Shown: positions 54,538-63,991 of the stretch, piece after piece
Numbering within the stretch: position 1 is the first letter of the stretch
Layout of the letters: every line of letters starts with the position of its first letter
Assembly (NCBI GenBank): GCA_963699175.1
Contig: OY969418.1
Span: 7,626,001 to 7,690,000 of the forward strand
Length of the DNA stretch: 64,000 bases
DNA from: JACPYM01 sp963699175
Lineage (GTDB): Bacteria > Acidobacteriota > Blastocatellia > RBC074
Direction: 5' to 3'
The notes under the pieces: generated by a model
Database searches by the model: none
What the model was told of the DNA's origin: nothing
Seen by the model: only the letters and a program-made list of their open reading frames with translations
Position numbers and translations under genes: made by a program

Positions 54538-57500
54538 ATGCCGGATGACAACCTCCAATACGATCTCTTTCTCAGCCACGCGAGCGAGGATACCGAGTGG
54601 TGCGAAATGTTGGCCACGCGCTTGCGCAATCTGGGCGTGCGTGTGTGGTTCGATAAGTGGGAGTTGCGCGGCGGCGACAAGCTGGAAAGGCGGCTCAATG
54701 CGGCGATGAAACAATCCCGCAAAATGGTGGTCGTATGGACAGCTAGCTATTTTGCCGATGGCAAAGAGTGGACACGTGCCGAAGCCGAAGCCTTCAGCCA
54801 ACTGCATCCTGACCCGCTGGCCAGCGAGCGCCGCTTGATCCCAGTGTGGCGCGCAGACTGCGAGATCGCGCCGTTGCTGCTCAGCCTAATTCGCATAGAC
54901 TTCCGCAATGACGACGATTTCGAGTTGCGCCTGCGCGAGTTGTACGAGGCGCTCGATATGCCCAAGCACGAGTTTGCGCGTGACGAGGATTTGGCCTTTG
55001 AAGAAATGCTCGACCGCCCACTCGATAAGGCCGAGCGCGGACGGCGCAGTTACACGCGAGGCAAACGCTTTGAGGATGAAGTCGCCGCGCTCTATCGCTT
55101 GCTCGGCTGGGAAGTACAGCCCTACAGCGAACTGGGCGAACCGCATCTGACAATTGAAAAACGCGACAGCGGTTTCTTGAATCAAGCCATCGTCGTTTGT
55201 GCAGACAAACGCATCACGGCGCAAGAACGCGATGCGATCTTTGCCCAGCGCGTGCGCGCCGAAAAACGCTTGCCGCATCATCGCTGGATCGTCGTTTCGT
55301 CGCAGGGGTTTGACGGGGACACGCGGGCCGAATTGACCGGCCCAAACCTATCTTGTGTCACCTACGCCGAATTGTTGCGCACGCTGGCGCCGCTGGACGA
55401 GTACGTCAAACGGTTGATCGAAAGCTACGATGAATGGCGCGTGGAAAACTGGCGCGGCGAAGATTGGTTTGTGCGCCCCGACGTGCGCCAAGACATCACC
55501 GGCAAGGATTTCACCGCGCTCCAATACATCAGCGACTGGCTGGGCCAGAGCAACAAGCATCAACTGGTCATCCTGGGCGATGTGGGTTCGGGCAAAAGCA
55601 CACTGCTGCGCTTTCTGGCCTACAACCTGGCGCAGCAGTATTTGAAAGACCCGGTGCGCCATCCCGCGCCCGTGCTGATCCCGCTGGGCGAGGTGCACAA
55701 AGAGACGACGCTCAAGGCCATCGTGGACGAGCATTTCAGCCTGCGCGATTTCGACAACGTCAACTACCGCAACTTCCTGCACCTGGTCAAAGACGGCAAG
55801 ATCATTCTCTTCTTCGACGCCTTTGATGAAATGGCGGATCGTGTGACCGAGCAGGAGAGCCTCAACAACTTTCGCCAGCTCAGCCTGGCCGCCGAGGGCC
55901 GTGGCAAGGTCTTTGTGACCAGCCGCATCACCTACTTCAAAGACGTGGACGAGCAGCGCGACATCATTGACCGCGCGTGGCGCACGGCGTTTTCCAAAGA
56001 GAAGGCCAGCTACAAAATACTGCGCGAACGCGCTGGGAACGAAGTCGTCTATTTGAAGCCCTTTGATGAAACGCAGATTCGCGCCTATCTGGCCCAGGCG
56101 CGCCCCGCCACTGCCGCGCAGGATTGGCAGAAGATCGAGCAGATTTACGACCTCAGAGGCTTGGCGCAACTGCCGCTCTTACTGGATATGATCCGCGATT
56201 CGCTCGACAAATTCGCGCCGGGCGAGCGCGTGGATGCGGCCAAACTTTACGAGCGTTACACCAGCGATTGGATCACGCGCGAAGACCTGATTGGCCGCTA
56301 CCGGCTGCGCGGCGCAGACAAACTCCGTCTGATGCAAGAGTTGGCCTGGCGGCTCTGGAACAATCCTGACGAGCCGATGCGCTACGCCGAGTTGGCCAAG
56401 TTTGTCGAAGAGATGCGCGCGGCGGGGGCGCTGCAACTGCGCGGACGCGAGATCGAAGACATCATCACCGCCATCCACCTGCGCTCTTTCCTCAAACGCG
56501 AAGGCGAGTATGGCTTTGCCTTCATCCACCGCTCGTTTATGGAATATTTCCTGGCGCGCAAGCTCTACGACTCGCTCACGGACGGGCGGCGCAGCGGGAC
56601 GGAGTTGCTGGCCACGCACCGGTTCAACAAACGGATCATCCATTTCCTGACGATGCTGGATATTGCAGAACGCCTGGTCGCGCCGCTGCAAACGATTCTG
56701 ACTGAAGGGTACCAGCCGCAGGTGTCTGAAAACGCGCTGGAGATGCTTTACTGGGGCGGGCGCATCCGGTGCCAGATGGAAGAGGAGGTCAGCGATTGGG
56801 CGCAGTTGGGTGAGACGCTTGCCACCCGCTTGCCGCAACGTGCTCAACTCGCCGGGGCCAATTTACGGGAAGCTGTGTTGGAAGGCGCGTGTCTAGTCGA
56901 GGCCGATTTCACCGGCGCCGATTTGGCCAAAGCCAATTTGAACCGCGCGCGACTGGACGGCGCGCAATTCACTGGCGCGAAGCTGACCGAAGCGCAATTG
57001 CAATCCGCTGCCGCTGTTGCTGGAGTCAGCTTCAAACAAGCCCAACTGCGCGGCGCTTCGTTCCTGGCCGCCACGCTCACTGGCAGCGATTTCAGCGACG
57101 CAGAGTACGATGACAGTAGTTTCAAGGATGCCGTCTTGACTGGTGCAGTTGGATTGGCACGCGTCATTGACAGGCTTGACCACACCCGATTGCGCCCGGT
57201 CGTGCAGCTTGGCGCGAGTTCGCAAGTCAATGTCGTGGCGTATAGCCTGGACGGCGAATTGCTGACCTCCGCTGGTGGTGACGGCGTGATTCGGCTCTAC
57301 CGCGCGAGCGACGGTGCCTTGCTACACACAATGGAAGTAGGGAGTGCGATAAATGCAGTGGCCTTTGCACCGGATGGGGCGACGCTGGCAAGCGGCAGTC
57401 ATGACGGTTCGGTCAAGCTCTGGCAAGTGGCGAGCGGGCAACTGCTGCGCACACTCGACGGCCATCGAAGCTGGGTGAGTGCGATGGTCTTTGCGCCGGA

Positions 57501-59163
57501 TGGAGTGACGCTGGCAAGTGGTAGTGATGACGGTTCGGTCAAGCTCTGGCAAGTGGCGAGCGGACAACTGCTGCGCACACTCGATGGGCATCAGCGCATG
57601 GTGAGTGCAATAGCCTTTGCGCCAGATGGGGCGACGCTGGCAAGCGGCAGTGATGACAACTCGGTCAAGCTCTGGCAAGTGGCAAGTGGGCAACTGTTGC
57701 GCACGCTCGACGGGCATCAGCGCATGGTGAGTGCAATAGCCTTTGCGCCAGATGGGGCGACGCTGGCAAGCGGCAGTGATGACAACTCGGTCAAGCTCTG
57801 GCAAGTGGCAAGTGGGCAACTGTTGCGCACGCTCGACGGTCACCAAAAAGGTGTGATATCGGTGGCTTTCGCGCCGGATGGGGCGACGTTGGCTAGTGGC
57901 AGTTGGGATAATTCTGTCAAGCTCTGGCAGGTGGCAAGTGGGCAACTGCTGCGCACGCTCGACGGTCACCAAAACGCGGTAGTATCAGTGGCCTTCGCGC
58001 CGGATGGGGCGACGTTGGCTAGTGGCAGTTGGGATAATTCTGTCAAGCTCTGGCAGGTGGCAAGTGGGCAACTGCTGCGCACGCTCGGCGGTCATCGACA
58101 CAGAGTGAGGTCGGTAGCTTTTGCGCCGGATGGAGTAGCATTGGCGAGCGGCGGTGATGACAACTCAGTAAAGCTCTGGCAAGTGGCAAGCGGGCAACTG
58201 TTGCGCACGCTTGACGGCCACCATGCTGTGATCAGATCAGTGGCCTTTGCGCCGGATGGGGCGACGCTGGCGAGCGGTAGTTATGACAAATCGGTTAAGC
58301 TCTGGCAGGTGGAGAGCGGGCAATTGTTGCACACGCTTGACAATCGCCGAGGCAGTGTAACGTCGGTGGCATTTGCGCCGGATGGAGCGACGCTGGCAAG
58401 CGGCAGCGCTGACCAGTCGGTTAAGCTCTGGCAGGTAGGGAGTGGGCAACTGCTGCACACTCTCGCTGGTCATCAACGTGTAGTGAGGTCGGTGGCATTT
58501 GCGCCGGATGGAGCGACGCTGGCAAGCGGCAGTGATGACCAGTTGGTCAAGCTCTGGCAGATTGGAAGTTGGCAACTGCTGCTTCGGCTCGCCAGCCATC
58601 GAGACGGGGTGAATGCGGTGGCCTTTGCGCCAGATGGGGCGACGCTGGCGAGTGGCTGTGTTGACAACTCGGTCAAGCTCTGGCAAGTGGCGAGCGGGCA
58701 ATTGCTGCGCACACTCGACGGGCATCAGCGCATGGTGAGTGCAATAGCTTTTGCGCCAGATGGGGCGACGCTGGCAAGCGGCAGTGATGACCAGTCGGTC
58801 AAGCTCTGGCAGGTAGAGACAGGCCAACTGTTACAGACATTCACCGGGCATTTGGGACCGGTTTACGCCGTCGCCTTTGCGCCAAACGGCAAGTACCTGG
58901 TGGCGGCAGGCGCGGCGGGGCGCTTGCAGTTCTGGGACGTGGCGAGCGGGCAGACGGTGCTCTACCTCTACGCGTTCGAGGCGGGCGCGTGGCTGGCGCT
59001 GCTGCCGGACGGGCGCTTCGCGTGCGATGAGGCGGGCGAGGCGCTGCGCTGGCTGGGCTACACCGAACTCGGCACGCTGCGCCATTGGAAGGCGGCAGAC
59101 TGGCAGCGCGAATTCCACGATCCGCAGGCGGTCGCGGAGGTGCTGGCGCGCTATGCGGGGTGA
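54538..59163 (+). CDS. TIR-NACHT-pentapeptide-WD40 STAND protein
   Basis: A 1541-aa single-gene protein. Residues 1-145: TIR domain (YDLFLSHASED, VWFDKWELRGGD); Glu82 in KEWTRAE stands where TIR NADases have their catalytic Glu. Residues about 165-290: restriction-endonuclease-like segment (GKRFEDEVAALYRLLGWEV) with its active site altered. Residues about 340-700: NACHT domain with Walker A GDVGSGKST (about 345) and Walker B IILFFDAFDEM (about 422), plus helical regions. Residues about 768-875: pentapeptide repeats (GANLREA, ADLAKANLNRA). Residues about 890-1520: 14 WD40 repeats. This layout fits an NLR-like defence or cell-death sensor: repeats sense, NACHT oligomerises, TIR consumes NAD. 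Cytosolic; no membrane helix. Confidence 0.9.
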   Translation: MPDDNLQYDLFLSHASEDTEWCEMLATRLRNLGVRVWFDKWELRGGDKLERRLNAAMKQSRKMVVVWTASYFADGKEWTRAEAEAFSQLHPDPLASERRLIPVWRADCEIAPLLLSLIRIDFRNDDDFELRLRELYEALDMPKHEFARDEDLAFEEMLDRPLDKAERGRRSYTRGKRFEDEVAALYRLLGWEVQPYSELGEPHLTIEKRDSGFLNQAIVVCADKRITAQERDAIFAQRVRAEKRLPHHRWIVVSSQGFDGDTRAELTGPNLSCVTYAELLRTLAPLDEYVKRLIESYDEWRVENWRGEDWFVRPDVRQDITGKDFTALQYISDWLGQSNKHQLVILGDVGSGKSTLLRFLAYNLAQQYLKDPVRHPAPVLIPLGEVHKETTLKAIVDEHFSLRDFDNVNYRNFLHLVKDGKIILFFDAFDEMADRVTEQESLNNFRQLSLAAEGRGKVFVTSRITYFKDVDEQRDIIDRAWRTAFSKEKASYKILRERAGNEVVYLKPFDETQIRAYLAQARPATAAQDWQKIEQIYDLRGLAQLPLLLDMIRDSLDKFAPGERVDAAKLYERYTSDWITREDLIGRYRLRGADKLRLMQELAWRLWNNPDEPMRYAELAKFVEEMRAAGALQLRGREIEDIITAIHLRSFLKREGEYGFAFIHRSFMEYFLARKLYDSLTDGRRSGTELLATHRFNKRIIHFLTMLDIAERLVAPLQTILTEGYQPQVSENALEMLYWGGRIRCQMEEEVSDWAQLGETLATRLPQRAQLAGANLREAVLEGACLVEADFTGADLAKANLNRARLDGAQFTGAKLTEAQLQSAAAVAGVSFKQAQLRGASFLAATLTGSDFSDAEYDDSSFKDAVLTGAVGLARVIDRLDHTRLRPVVQLGASSQVNVVAYSLDGELLTSAGGDGVIRLYRASDGALLHTMEVGSAINAVAFAPDGATLASGSHDGSVKLWQVASGQLLRTLDGHRSWVSAMVFAPDGVTLASGSDDGSVKLWQVASGQLLRTLDGHQRMVSAIAFAPDGATLASGSDDNSVKLWQVASGQLLRTLDGHQRMVSAIAFAPDGATLASGSDDNSVKLWQVASGQLLRTLDGHQKGVISVAFAPDGATLASGSWDNSVKLWQVASGQLLRTLDGHQNAVVSVAFAPDGATLASGSWDNSVKLWQVASGQLLRTLGGHRHRVRSVAFAPDGVALASGGDDNSVKLWQVASGQLLRTLDGHHAVIRSVAFAPDGATLASGSYDKSVKLWQVESGQLLHTLDNRRGSVTSVAFAPDGATLASGSADQSVKLWQVGSGQLLHTLAGHQRVVRSVAFAPDGATLASGSDDQLVKLWQIGSWQLLLRLASHRDGVNAVAFAPDGATLASGCVDNSVKLWQVASGQLLRTLDGHQRMVSAIAFAPDGATLASGSDDQSVKLWQVETGQLLQTFTGHLGPVYAVAFAPNGKYLVAAGAAGRLQFWDVASGQTVLYLYAFEAGAWLALLPDGRFACDEAGEALRWLGYTELGTLRHWKAADWQREFHDPQAVAEVLARYAG
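57205..59060 (+). repeat. 14 WD40 repeats with near-identical DNA
   Basis: Fourteen units of 42 codons (126 nt), enough for two seven-bladed propellers. Units 4 and 5 are identical over 128 nt (57586-57713 and 57712-57839). Units 6 and 7 are identical over 94 nt (57868-57961 and 57994-58087). The first and last units are more diverged. The pattern suggests recent tandem duplication or gene conversion within the sensor domain. Confidence 0.95.
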
Positions 59164-59182
59164 AGCCTACTGAACTATGGAT

Positions 59183-59298
59183 CAACCACGGGGAGCACGG
59201 GGGACACGGGGAAGAATTAAATGGGAAAGCGGGTGTGAGTTCTCCTTCCCAATGCCTTCTTCTACAGTTCCCTGTGCTCCCCGTGTACCCCGTGGTTG
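59183..59298. terminator. long imperfect inverted repeat between convergent genes
   Basis: Left arm 59183-59213 and right arm 59268-59298 pair over about 31 nt with several mismatches (ACGGGG-rich words of about 9 nt). It lies between the TIR-NACHT gene and the FG-GAP gene, so it probably acts as a two-way terminator; the loop is about 55 nt. Confidence 0.5.
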
Positions 59299-59308
59299 GA
59301 ATGTCTAG

Positions 59309-62300
59309 TTACTTGATCTGAATCTGCACCATGTTGGCGCTTTGGCCATCTACGCTCAACACCAAGTCCACCAGACCACGTCCGGCAAGCGCTTTAGGTA
59401 TTTCCAGATTTACCTGATCCAGCCCGTCGAATTGCCCTTGTGCGCCCGCGAAGAAAACCGGCGCATCTACGCCGCCGATCTTGGCCGTCACTTTGTCGAG
59501 CGCGCTGCGAAAACGCAGACCCGTGCCGAAGAGCACCAGAAACAATCTTTCGTCCGCCGCGCCGAGTTCCAGCAGCGCAGGAATGAAGCGATTCTGTTGC
59601 GCGTCGAATTGCGCGACTGGCAGGAAAAGCTGCTCGCCGTTCGCCCGCAGCTTTATCGCGATGGCGGCGGGCACGCCCTGGCCGCTGGCGTTGGCGGTGA
59701 ATAGTCCCGGCGCGACATCATTGATCTGCACGTTGCCTGTTGCGAGGAGTTCGGTGGCGTTGAAGACTGTGACGACGGCGCGCCCTTTGGCCAAACCGGC
59801 GGGCAGCAGGTAGTTGATCTGTTGCGGCGAAACGAAAAAGAGTTGCGCCAGACGTTCTGCGCCCGCGCTGTCGGTGATTCTGACCGATGCGCCTGCGAGC
59901 GAGGTTGGCAGCGGCGACGTGTTGGCGATTTGCGTGGCCGTCGCCAGATTCGCGCCGAACGCGGCCACGATCATTTCGGGCGCAAAGCTTTGCGCGCTGA
60001 AGTTGGCGGCGGAGACGCTGGCAAGGTTGGGCAGCGCAGCAATCGTCAGCGTGTAAGACTGCGTGCCGCTGCACGTGGTTGATGAAGTCGCGCGGACGGT
60101 GAAGGTGAATGCTCCGGCACTGGTTGGTGTGCCGGAGAGTGCGCCGGTTGCGGTGGCCAGGCTCAAGCCTGGGGGCAAAGCGCCCGTGCTGACTGCGAAG
60201 CTGAGCGTGCCGCCGCCCGTGGCCGTGAGCGTTTGTTGATAAGTTCTGCCGACGCGCCCGTCGGGCAGTGTGGTTGGACTGAGCGCGACCGTCGGGCAAG
60301 CAATGGTGAGCGTGTAGTCACGCGTACCAGTGCAGCCACCAGCAGCCGTGGCGCGGATGGTAAAGGTAAAAGTGCCCACTTGTGTGGGTGTGCCGGTGAG
60401 TGCGCCGGTCGTGGTATTGAACGTCAGGCCAGGTGGCAACGTGCCTGCGCTCAGCGCGAAGCTGGGTGTGCCGCCACCCGTGGCTGTTAGCGTCTGTGTG
60501 TAGGCTGTGCCCAACTGCCCGGCTGGCAACGTGGTTGGGCTAAGTGTCACTGTCGAGCAGGCAACTACGAGCGAGAAGGCGCGTGAAACCTGGGCGTTGT
60601 TGCGGTCAGTCGCGGTAATGGTGAAATTGAAGGTGCCGGGAGTGGTGGGTGTGCCGGAAAGCACGCCTGTCGCGGCGTTGAGCGTGATGCCCGGCGGCAA
60701 GCCGTCAATCAGCGCGCGCTCTGCGGTGGCGCGGTTGCGTAGTCTCCCGGCTTCACCTCGCAACTGGCCGCTGCCGGGCATCACGCCATAGACATACGGC
60801 GCTGTGCCGTCCTTGATCGGAAAAGTCTGCATGTAAGTCTGGCCAAGTGTAGAGGAAGGTAATTGCGACGGCAGATTGTTGTCGAAGACCGGGAGCGGGT
60901 TGACCAGGATCGAATAGTTCTTCGTGCCGGTACAACCGAAGGAGTCTGTGGCAGTCACCGTGAAATTATTTTGGCCAACTTCCACCGCATGGCCTGACAA
61001 CGCCCCAGTCCGCGCGTTGATTGAGAGCATTGTCATCCGGTTGCCGCCGCTCACCGCGAAGGTGTAAGGCGGGTCGCCGCCCGTAGCCGACAACGCCAAG
61101 TTATAGGTTGTAGTCCAGGTGGCGTTATGTGGGGTGTCCGGGCTGATGGTGATCGGCGGGCAAGCTCTCACGGTCAAAGTAAAATTCTGCGCGCCTGCAC
61201 AACCATTCTCATCTATGGCCGTCACCGTGAAGGTGTAAACACCGGCCTGCGTCGGCGTGCCGCTGATTCTGCCTGTGCCAAAGGCGTCCGCGAATGACAG
61301 TCCTGGGGGTAGGTTGCCGCCCGTAATGACAAAGCTGTAAGGCGGAGCGCCGCCATTGGCCAGGATGCCAAAAACGGGGTATGGCAAGCCGATTCTAGCT
61401 TCAGGCAGCGCGCTCAACGAAAATCTGATCGTTGGGCAAGGCTCTCTCAGCTTGTGCTGAAAAACCCAAATCTTGTTTCCCTGAATATCGCTGGAAATAA
61501 TGTCGCAAGCTTTGTCGCCGTTTAGATCAAACAGGCCGAAGAAGTCGGTTGGTGTGGGCTGCGTGATGTATTGCGGCTCGGCAAAGTTGAACCGATTTTG
61601 CCACTGTAAAATAGCAAAGCGAGACGCGTTGAAATTGGCCAGTATGTCTGGCGGCTTAGGATTGTCGCTGGGCGTAGCCGGTAACAAACCGTTGTTGCCG
61701 GTTGCCGGTGCGGTAGAAGTTGTTATCGGTGGCAGCGCGCACTTGAAATTTTTGCCATGGGCAAGGGGGCCGTTTGGCACGGCCAGCCCCAAGGACGATC
61801 TCACTTGGGCTTGGGCGGCGCTTTCAGCGGCAGTTGATGGCGGAGGCGGAAGAGTCAACTCAACCCGCGCACCGAAGCTCCCATCGCCGTTGCCCGGCAA
61901 GAGCCGCAATTTGTTGTCGAAGAAAGCAGAGACGAGCAGATCAAGTTTGCCATCGCCGTTGTTGTCGGCCACATCCAGCGCGGCGGGGTTGAAACCGAGC
62001 GCAGTATCGCGTTTGGGCGCGAAGGTGCCGGTGCCGTTGCCGAGCAGAATTGAAACAGAGTTGTCATTGATATTGGCCACGGCGATGTCCGGGTTGTTGT
62101 CCGCGTTGAAATCGGCGACAGCCAGCTCTTCGTGAGCGCGGCCTGCCGTCAAGTCTACGCGTGTGCCGAATGTGCCGTTGCCATTGCCGGGAAAGTACGA
62201 AACGAAGTTCGGCATCGTTTGACCGGCATAGCCCACTACTAGATCGAGCTTGTTATCGCGGTTGAAATCGCCCGCCGCCAGCGCGAACGGCCCAGCGGCG

Positions 62301-62761
62301 GTTGCCGTATCGGTTTTTGGCGCGAAGCCGCCCGCGCCGTTGCCCAGTAACAGAGAGAAAGTGCTGGCCCCAAAATTTGTGGTGACAAGATCGAGCTTGT
62401 TGTCGTTGTTGAAATCACCTGCCACCAGCCGCACCGGATCAGCGCCGGTAGGAAAATCTGTCTTTGCGCCAAAAGCGCCGTTGCCCTGATTGAGCAGAAG
62501 TGAAACCGTGCGATCACTCGCATTCACAGTGGCCAGATCGGGCTTGCCGTCGTTATTGAAATCACCCGCCGTCAAATAAAGCGGGGCGCGGCCCGTGGAG
62601 TATGCCACCGGCGTCTCGAAGGCAATTGGCGTGGGTTGTGGTTGTTGCTGAGCCTGGCTGGTTGGCAGTGATGTTTTGAGCAGGATAAACAAAGCCAACG
62701 TCGTGATGGCGCTGAGCGTGTAGCGCGTGAGGCGCCAGGTAGACAGGTTGCGATAATCCAT
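59309..62761 (-). CDS. secreted FG-GAP/Ig-like (He-PIG) protein with TIGR03437-type C-terminus
   Basis: A 1150-aa exported protein with signal sequence (ALFILLKTSLPTSQAQ) and strong RBS GGAGG. Residues about 50-310 hold FG-GAP/VCBS repeats (AGDFNNDGKPDLATVN, VADFNADNNPDIAVAN) with Asp-rich Ca-binding loops. Residues about 440-880 hold putative Ig domains of the He-PIG type (LPPGLTFNTTTGALTGTPTQ). The last ~220 residues match the TIGR03437 domain (FAPEMIVAAFGANLA, FFVSPQQINYLLPAG) found almost only in Acidobacteriota. Likely surface or extracellular, adhesion-like. Confidence 0.85.
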   Translation of the reverse strand: MDYRNLSTWRLTRYTLSAITTLALFILLKTSLPTSQAQQQPQPTPIAFETPVAYSTGRAPLYLTAGDFNNDGKPDLATVNASDRTVSLLLNQGNGAFGAKTDFPTGADPVRLVAGDFNNDNKLDLVTTNFGASTFSLLLGNGAGGFAPKTDTATAAGPFALAAGDFNRDNKLDLVVGYAGQTMPNFVSYFPGNGNGTFGTRVDLTAGRAHEELAVADFNADNNPDIAVANINDNSVSILLGNGTGTFAPKRDTALGFNPAALDVADNNGDGKLDLLVSAFFDNKLRLLPGNGDGSFGARVELTLPPPPSTAAESAAQAQVRSSLGLAVPNGPLAHGKNFKCALPPITTSTAPATGNNGLLPATPSDNPKPPDILANFNASRFAILQWQNRFNFAEPQYITQPTPTDFFGLFDLNGDKACDIISSDIQGNKIWVFQHKLREPCPTIRFSLSALPEARIGLPYPVFGILANGGAPPYSFVITGGNLPPGLSFADAFGTGRISGTPTQAGVYTFTVTAIDENGCAGAQNFTLTVRACPPITISPDTPHNATWTTTYNLALSATGGDPPYTFAVSGGNRMTMLSINARTGALSGHAVEVGQNNFTVTATDSFGCTGTKNYSILVNPLPVFDNNLPSQLPSSTLGQTYMQTFPIKDGTAPYVYGVMPGSGQLRGEAGRLRNRATAERALIDGLPPGITLNAATGVLSGTPTTPGTFNFTITATDRNNAQVSRAFSLVVACSTVTLSPTTLPAGQLGTAYTQTLTATGGGTPSFALSAGTLPPGLTFNTTTGALTGTPTQVGTFTFTIRATAAGGCTGTRDYTLTIACPTVALSPTTLPDGRVGRTYQQTLTATGGGTLSFAVSTGALPPGLSLATATGALSGTPTSAGAFTFTVRATSSTTCSGTQSYTLTIAALPNLASVSAANFSAQSFAPEMIVAAFGANLATATQIANTSPLPTSLAGASVRITDSAGAERLAQLFFVSPQQINYLLPAGLAKGRAVVTVFNATELLATGNVQINDVAPGLFTANASGQGVPAAIAIKLRANGEQLFLPVAQFDAQQNRFIPALLELGAADERLFLVLFGTGLRFRSALDKVTAKIGGVDAPVFFAGAQGQFDGLDQVNLEIPKALAGRGLVDLVLSVDGQSANMVQIQIK

Positions 62762-63100
62762 AAATCCTCCAGTGCTGTGGATGCTTAGCCGTTTCCTATC
62801 CCTACCGGGTGGGCAGACGCCCGAGGTAAAGTGTTGTTCAGCCCTTGTCTGAACAGGGCGAAAGTAGCTGAGCCCCCGCGCAAAAGTCTTGAGCGCAGGT
62901 TGAAATTTTCTTCAAAGAGTTTTGAAAGCGGGCTGAGGCGGGCCAATTTACAAGATTTTTCAGGGTGGGCTGGCTGGCTTGTAAAAAAATGGCTGCCATT
63001 CCGACTGAGCTTGGAAACAATCGCCACACAGGTGTTATAAACATCTGGCTCTGCTAGAACTGAGTTTGATGTGGCTGGCTAAACCAAACTTTCTGACACC
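62762..63100. other. 339-bp divergent intergenic region
   Basis: It separates the FG-GAP gene from murQ. Two competing small stems, GTTCAG/CTGAAC (62836-62854) and GCCCT/AGGGC (62841-62859), share the same bases. No gene seen; no clear -35/-10 elements could be assigned. Confidence 0.45.
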
Positions 63101-63991
63101 ATGACTACGACCGAACAAACCAATCCCAACACGACCAACATTGACCAACTGCCGATACTCGACGCCTTGCGCGTGATGAATGCGGAAGACCAGCGCGTGG
63201 CTTTGGCCGTCGAACGCGTCTTGCCCGCCGTGGCGCAGGCGGTGGAGGGCATTGTCGAACGGCTGCAACAGGGCGGGCGCTTGTTTTACGTCGGCACGGG
63301 CACGAGCGGGCGGCTGGGCGTGCTCGACGCGGCGGAATGCCCTCCCACCTTCGGCGTCTCGCCCGAACTGGTGCAGGGCATCATCGCGGGCGGCTACGAC
63401 GCCTGTTACAAAGCGGTCGAGGCGTCAGAAGATGACAAGGCGGCGGGCGCGACCGATCTGCAAGCGCGCGGCGTGACGGCGGGCGATGTCGTCGTTGGCA
63501 TCGCGGCGAGCGGTCGCACGCCCTACACCATCGGCGCGGTCGAATACGCGCGGAGCCTTGGCGCGTTAACCGTCTGCATCACTTGCAATGCTGACACGGC
63601 CATCGCCAAAGCAGTTGAGATTCCCATCGAGCCGATTGTCGGCCCGGAAGTCATCGCCGGTTCGACACGGTTGAAATCGGGCACAGCGCAGAAGCTGGTG
63701 CTGAATATGCTCTCGACGCTGACGTTGGTACGGCTTGGCTACGTGACGGGCAACCGCATGACCAATTTGAAGACGAGCAACATCAAGCTGCGCCAGCGCG
63801 CCACCGGCATCGTGATGGCCGAATGTGATTTGAATGAAGAGCAAGCGGTGGCCGCGCTCGAAGCTGCTGCTTGGGATTTGCGCGTGGCTATCGTGATGCA
63901 GAAGACTGGCGCGACCCGCGAACGCGCACAAGCGGCGTTGGAACAGAACGCTTTTGCCATCGCTAAGGCGGTGGAATCGCTCAGCGCCTAG
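63101..63991 (+). CDS. murQ: N-acetylmuramic acid 6-phosphate etherase
   Basis: A 296-aa SIS-domain enzyme that cleaves the lactyl ether of MurNAc-6-P to give GlcNAc-6-P and D-lactate in peptidoglycan recycling. It has VGTGTSGRLGVLDAAECPPTFG with Glu79, and SEDD with Glu110, matching the spacing of the two catalytic Glu residues of E. coli MurQ (83 and 114). TGNRMTNLKTSNIKLRQRA near residue 215 is also typical. The stop is 9 nt from the window end. RBS is weak. Divergent from the FG-GAP gene. Confidence 0.95.
   Translation: MTTTEQTNPNTTNIDQLPILDALRVMNAEDQRVALAVERVLPAVAQAVEGIVERLQQGGRLFYVGTGTSGRLGVLDAAECPPTFGVSPELVQGIIAGGYDACYKAVEASEDDKAAGATDLQARGVTAGDVVVGIAASGRTPYTIGAVEYARSLGALTVCITCNADTAIAKAVEIPIEPIVGPEVIAGSTRLKSGTAQKLVLNMLSTLTLVRLGYVTGNRMTNLKTSNIKLRQRATGIVMAECDLNEEQAVAALEAAAWDLRVAIVMQKTGATRERAQAALEQNAFAIAKAVESLSA

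Noticed and set aside
57322..58827. Antisense open frames across the WD40 array
   Set aside because: Same cause: a 126-nt repeat without stops on the opposite strand. Not separate genes.
57205..59060. WD40 or LRR tandem DNA repeats as a possible CRISPR or minisatellite array
   Set aside because: The repeats keep reading frame (126 and 72 nt) and encode canonical WD40 and LRR units; there are no unique spacers.
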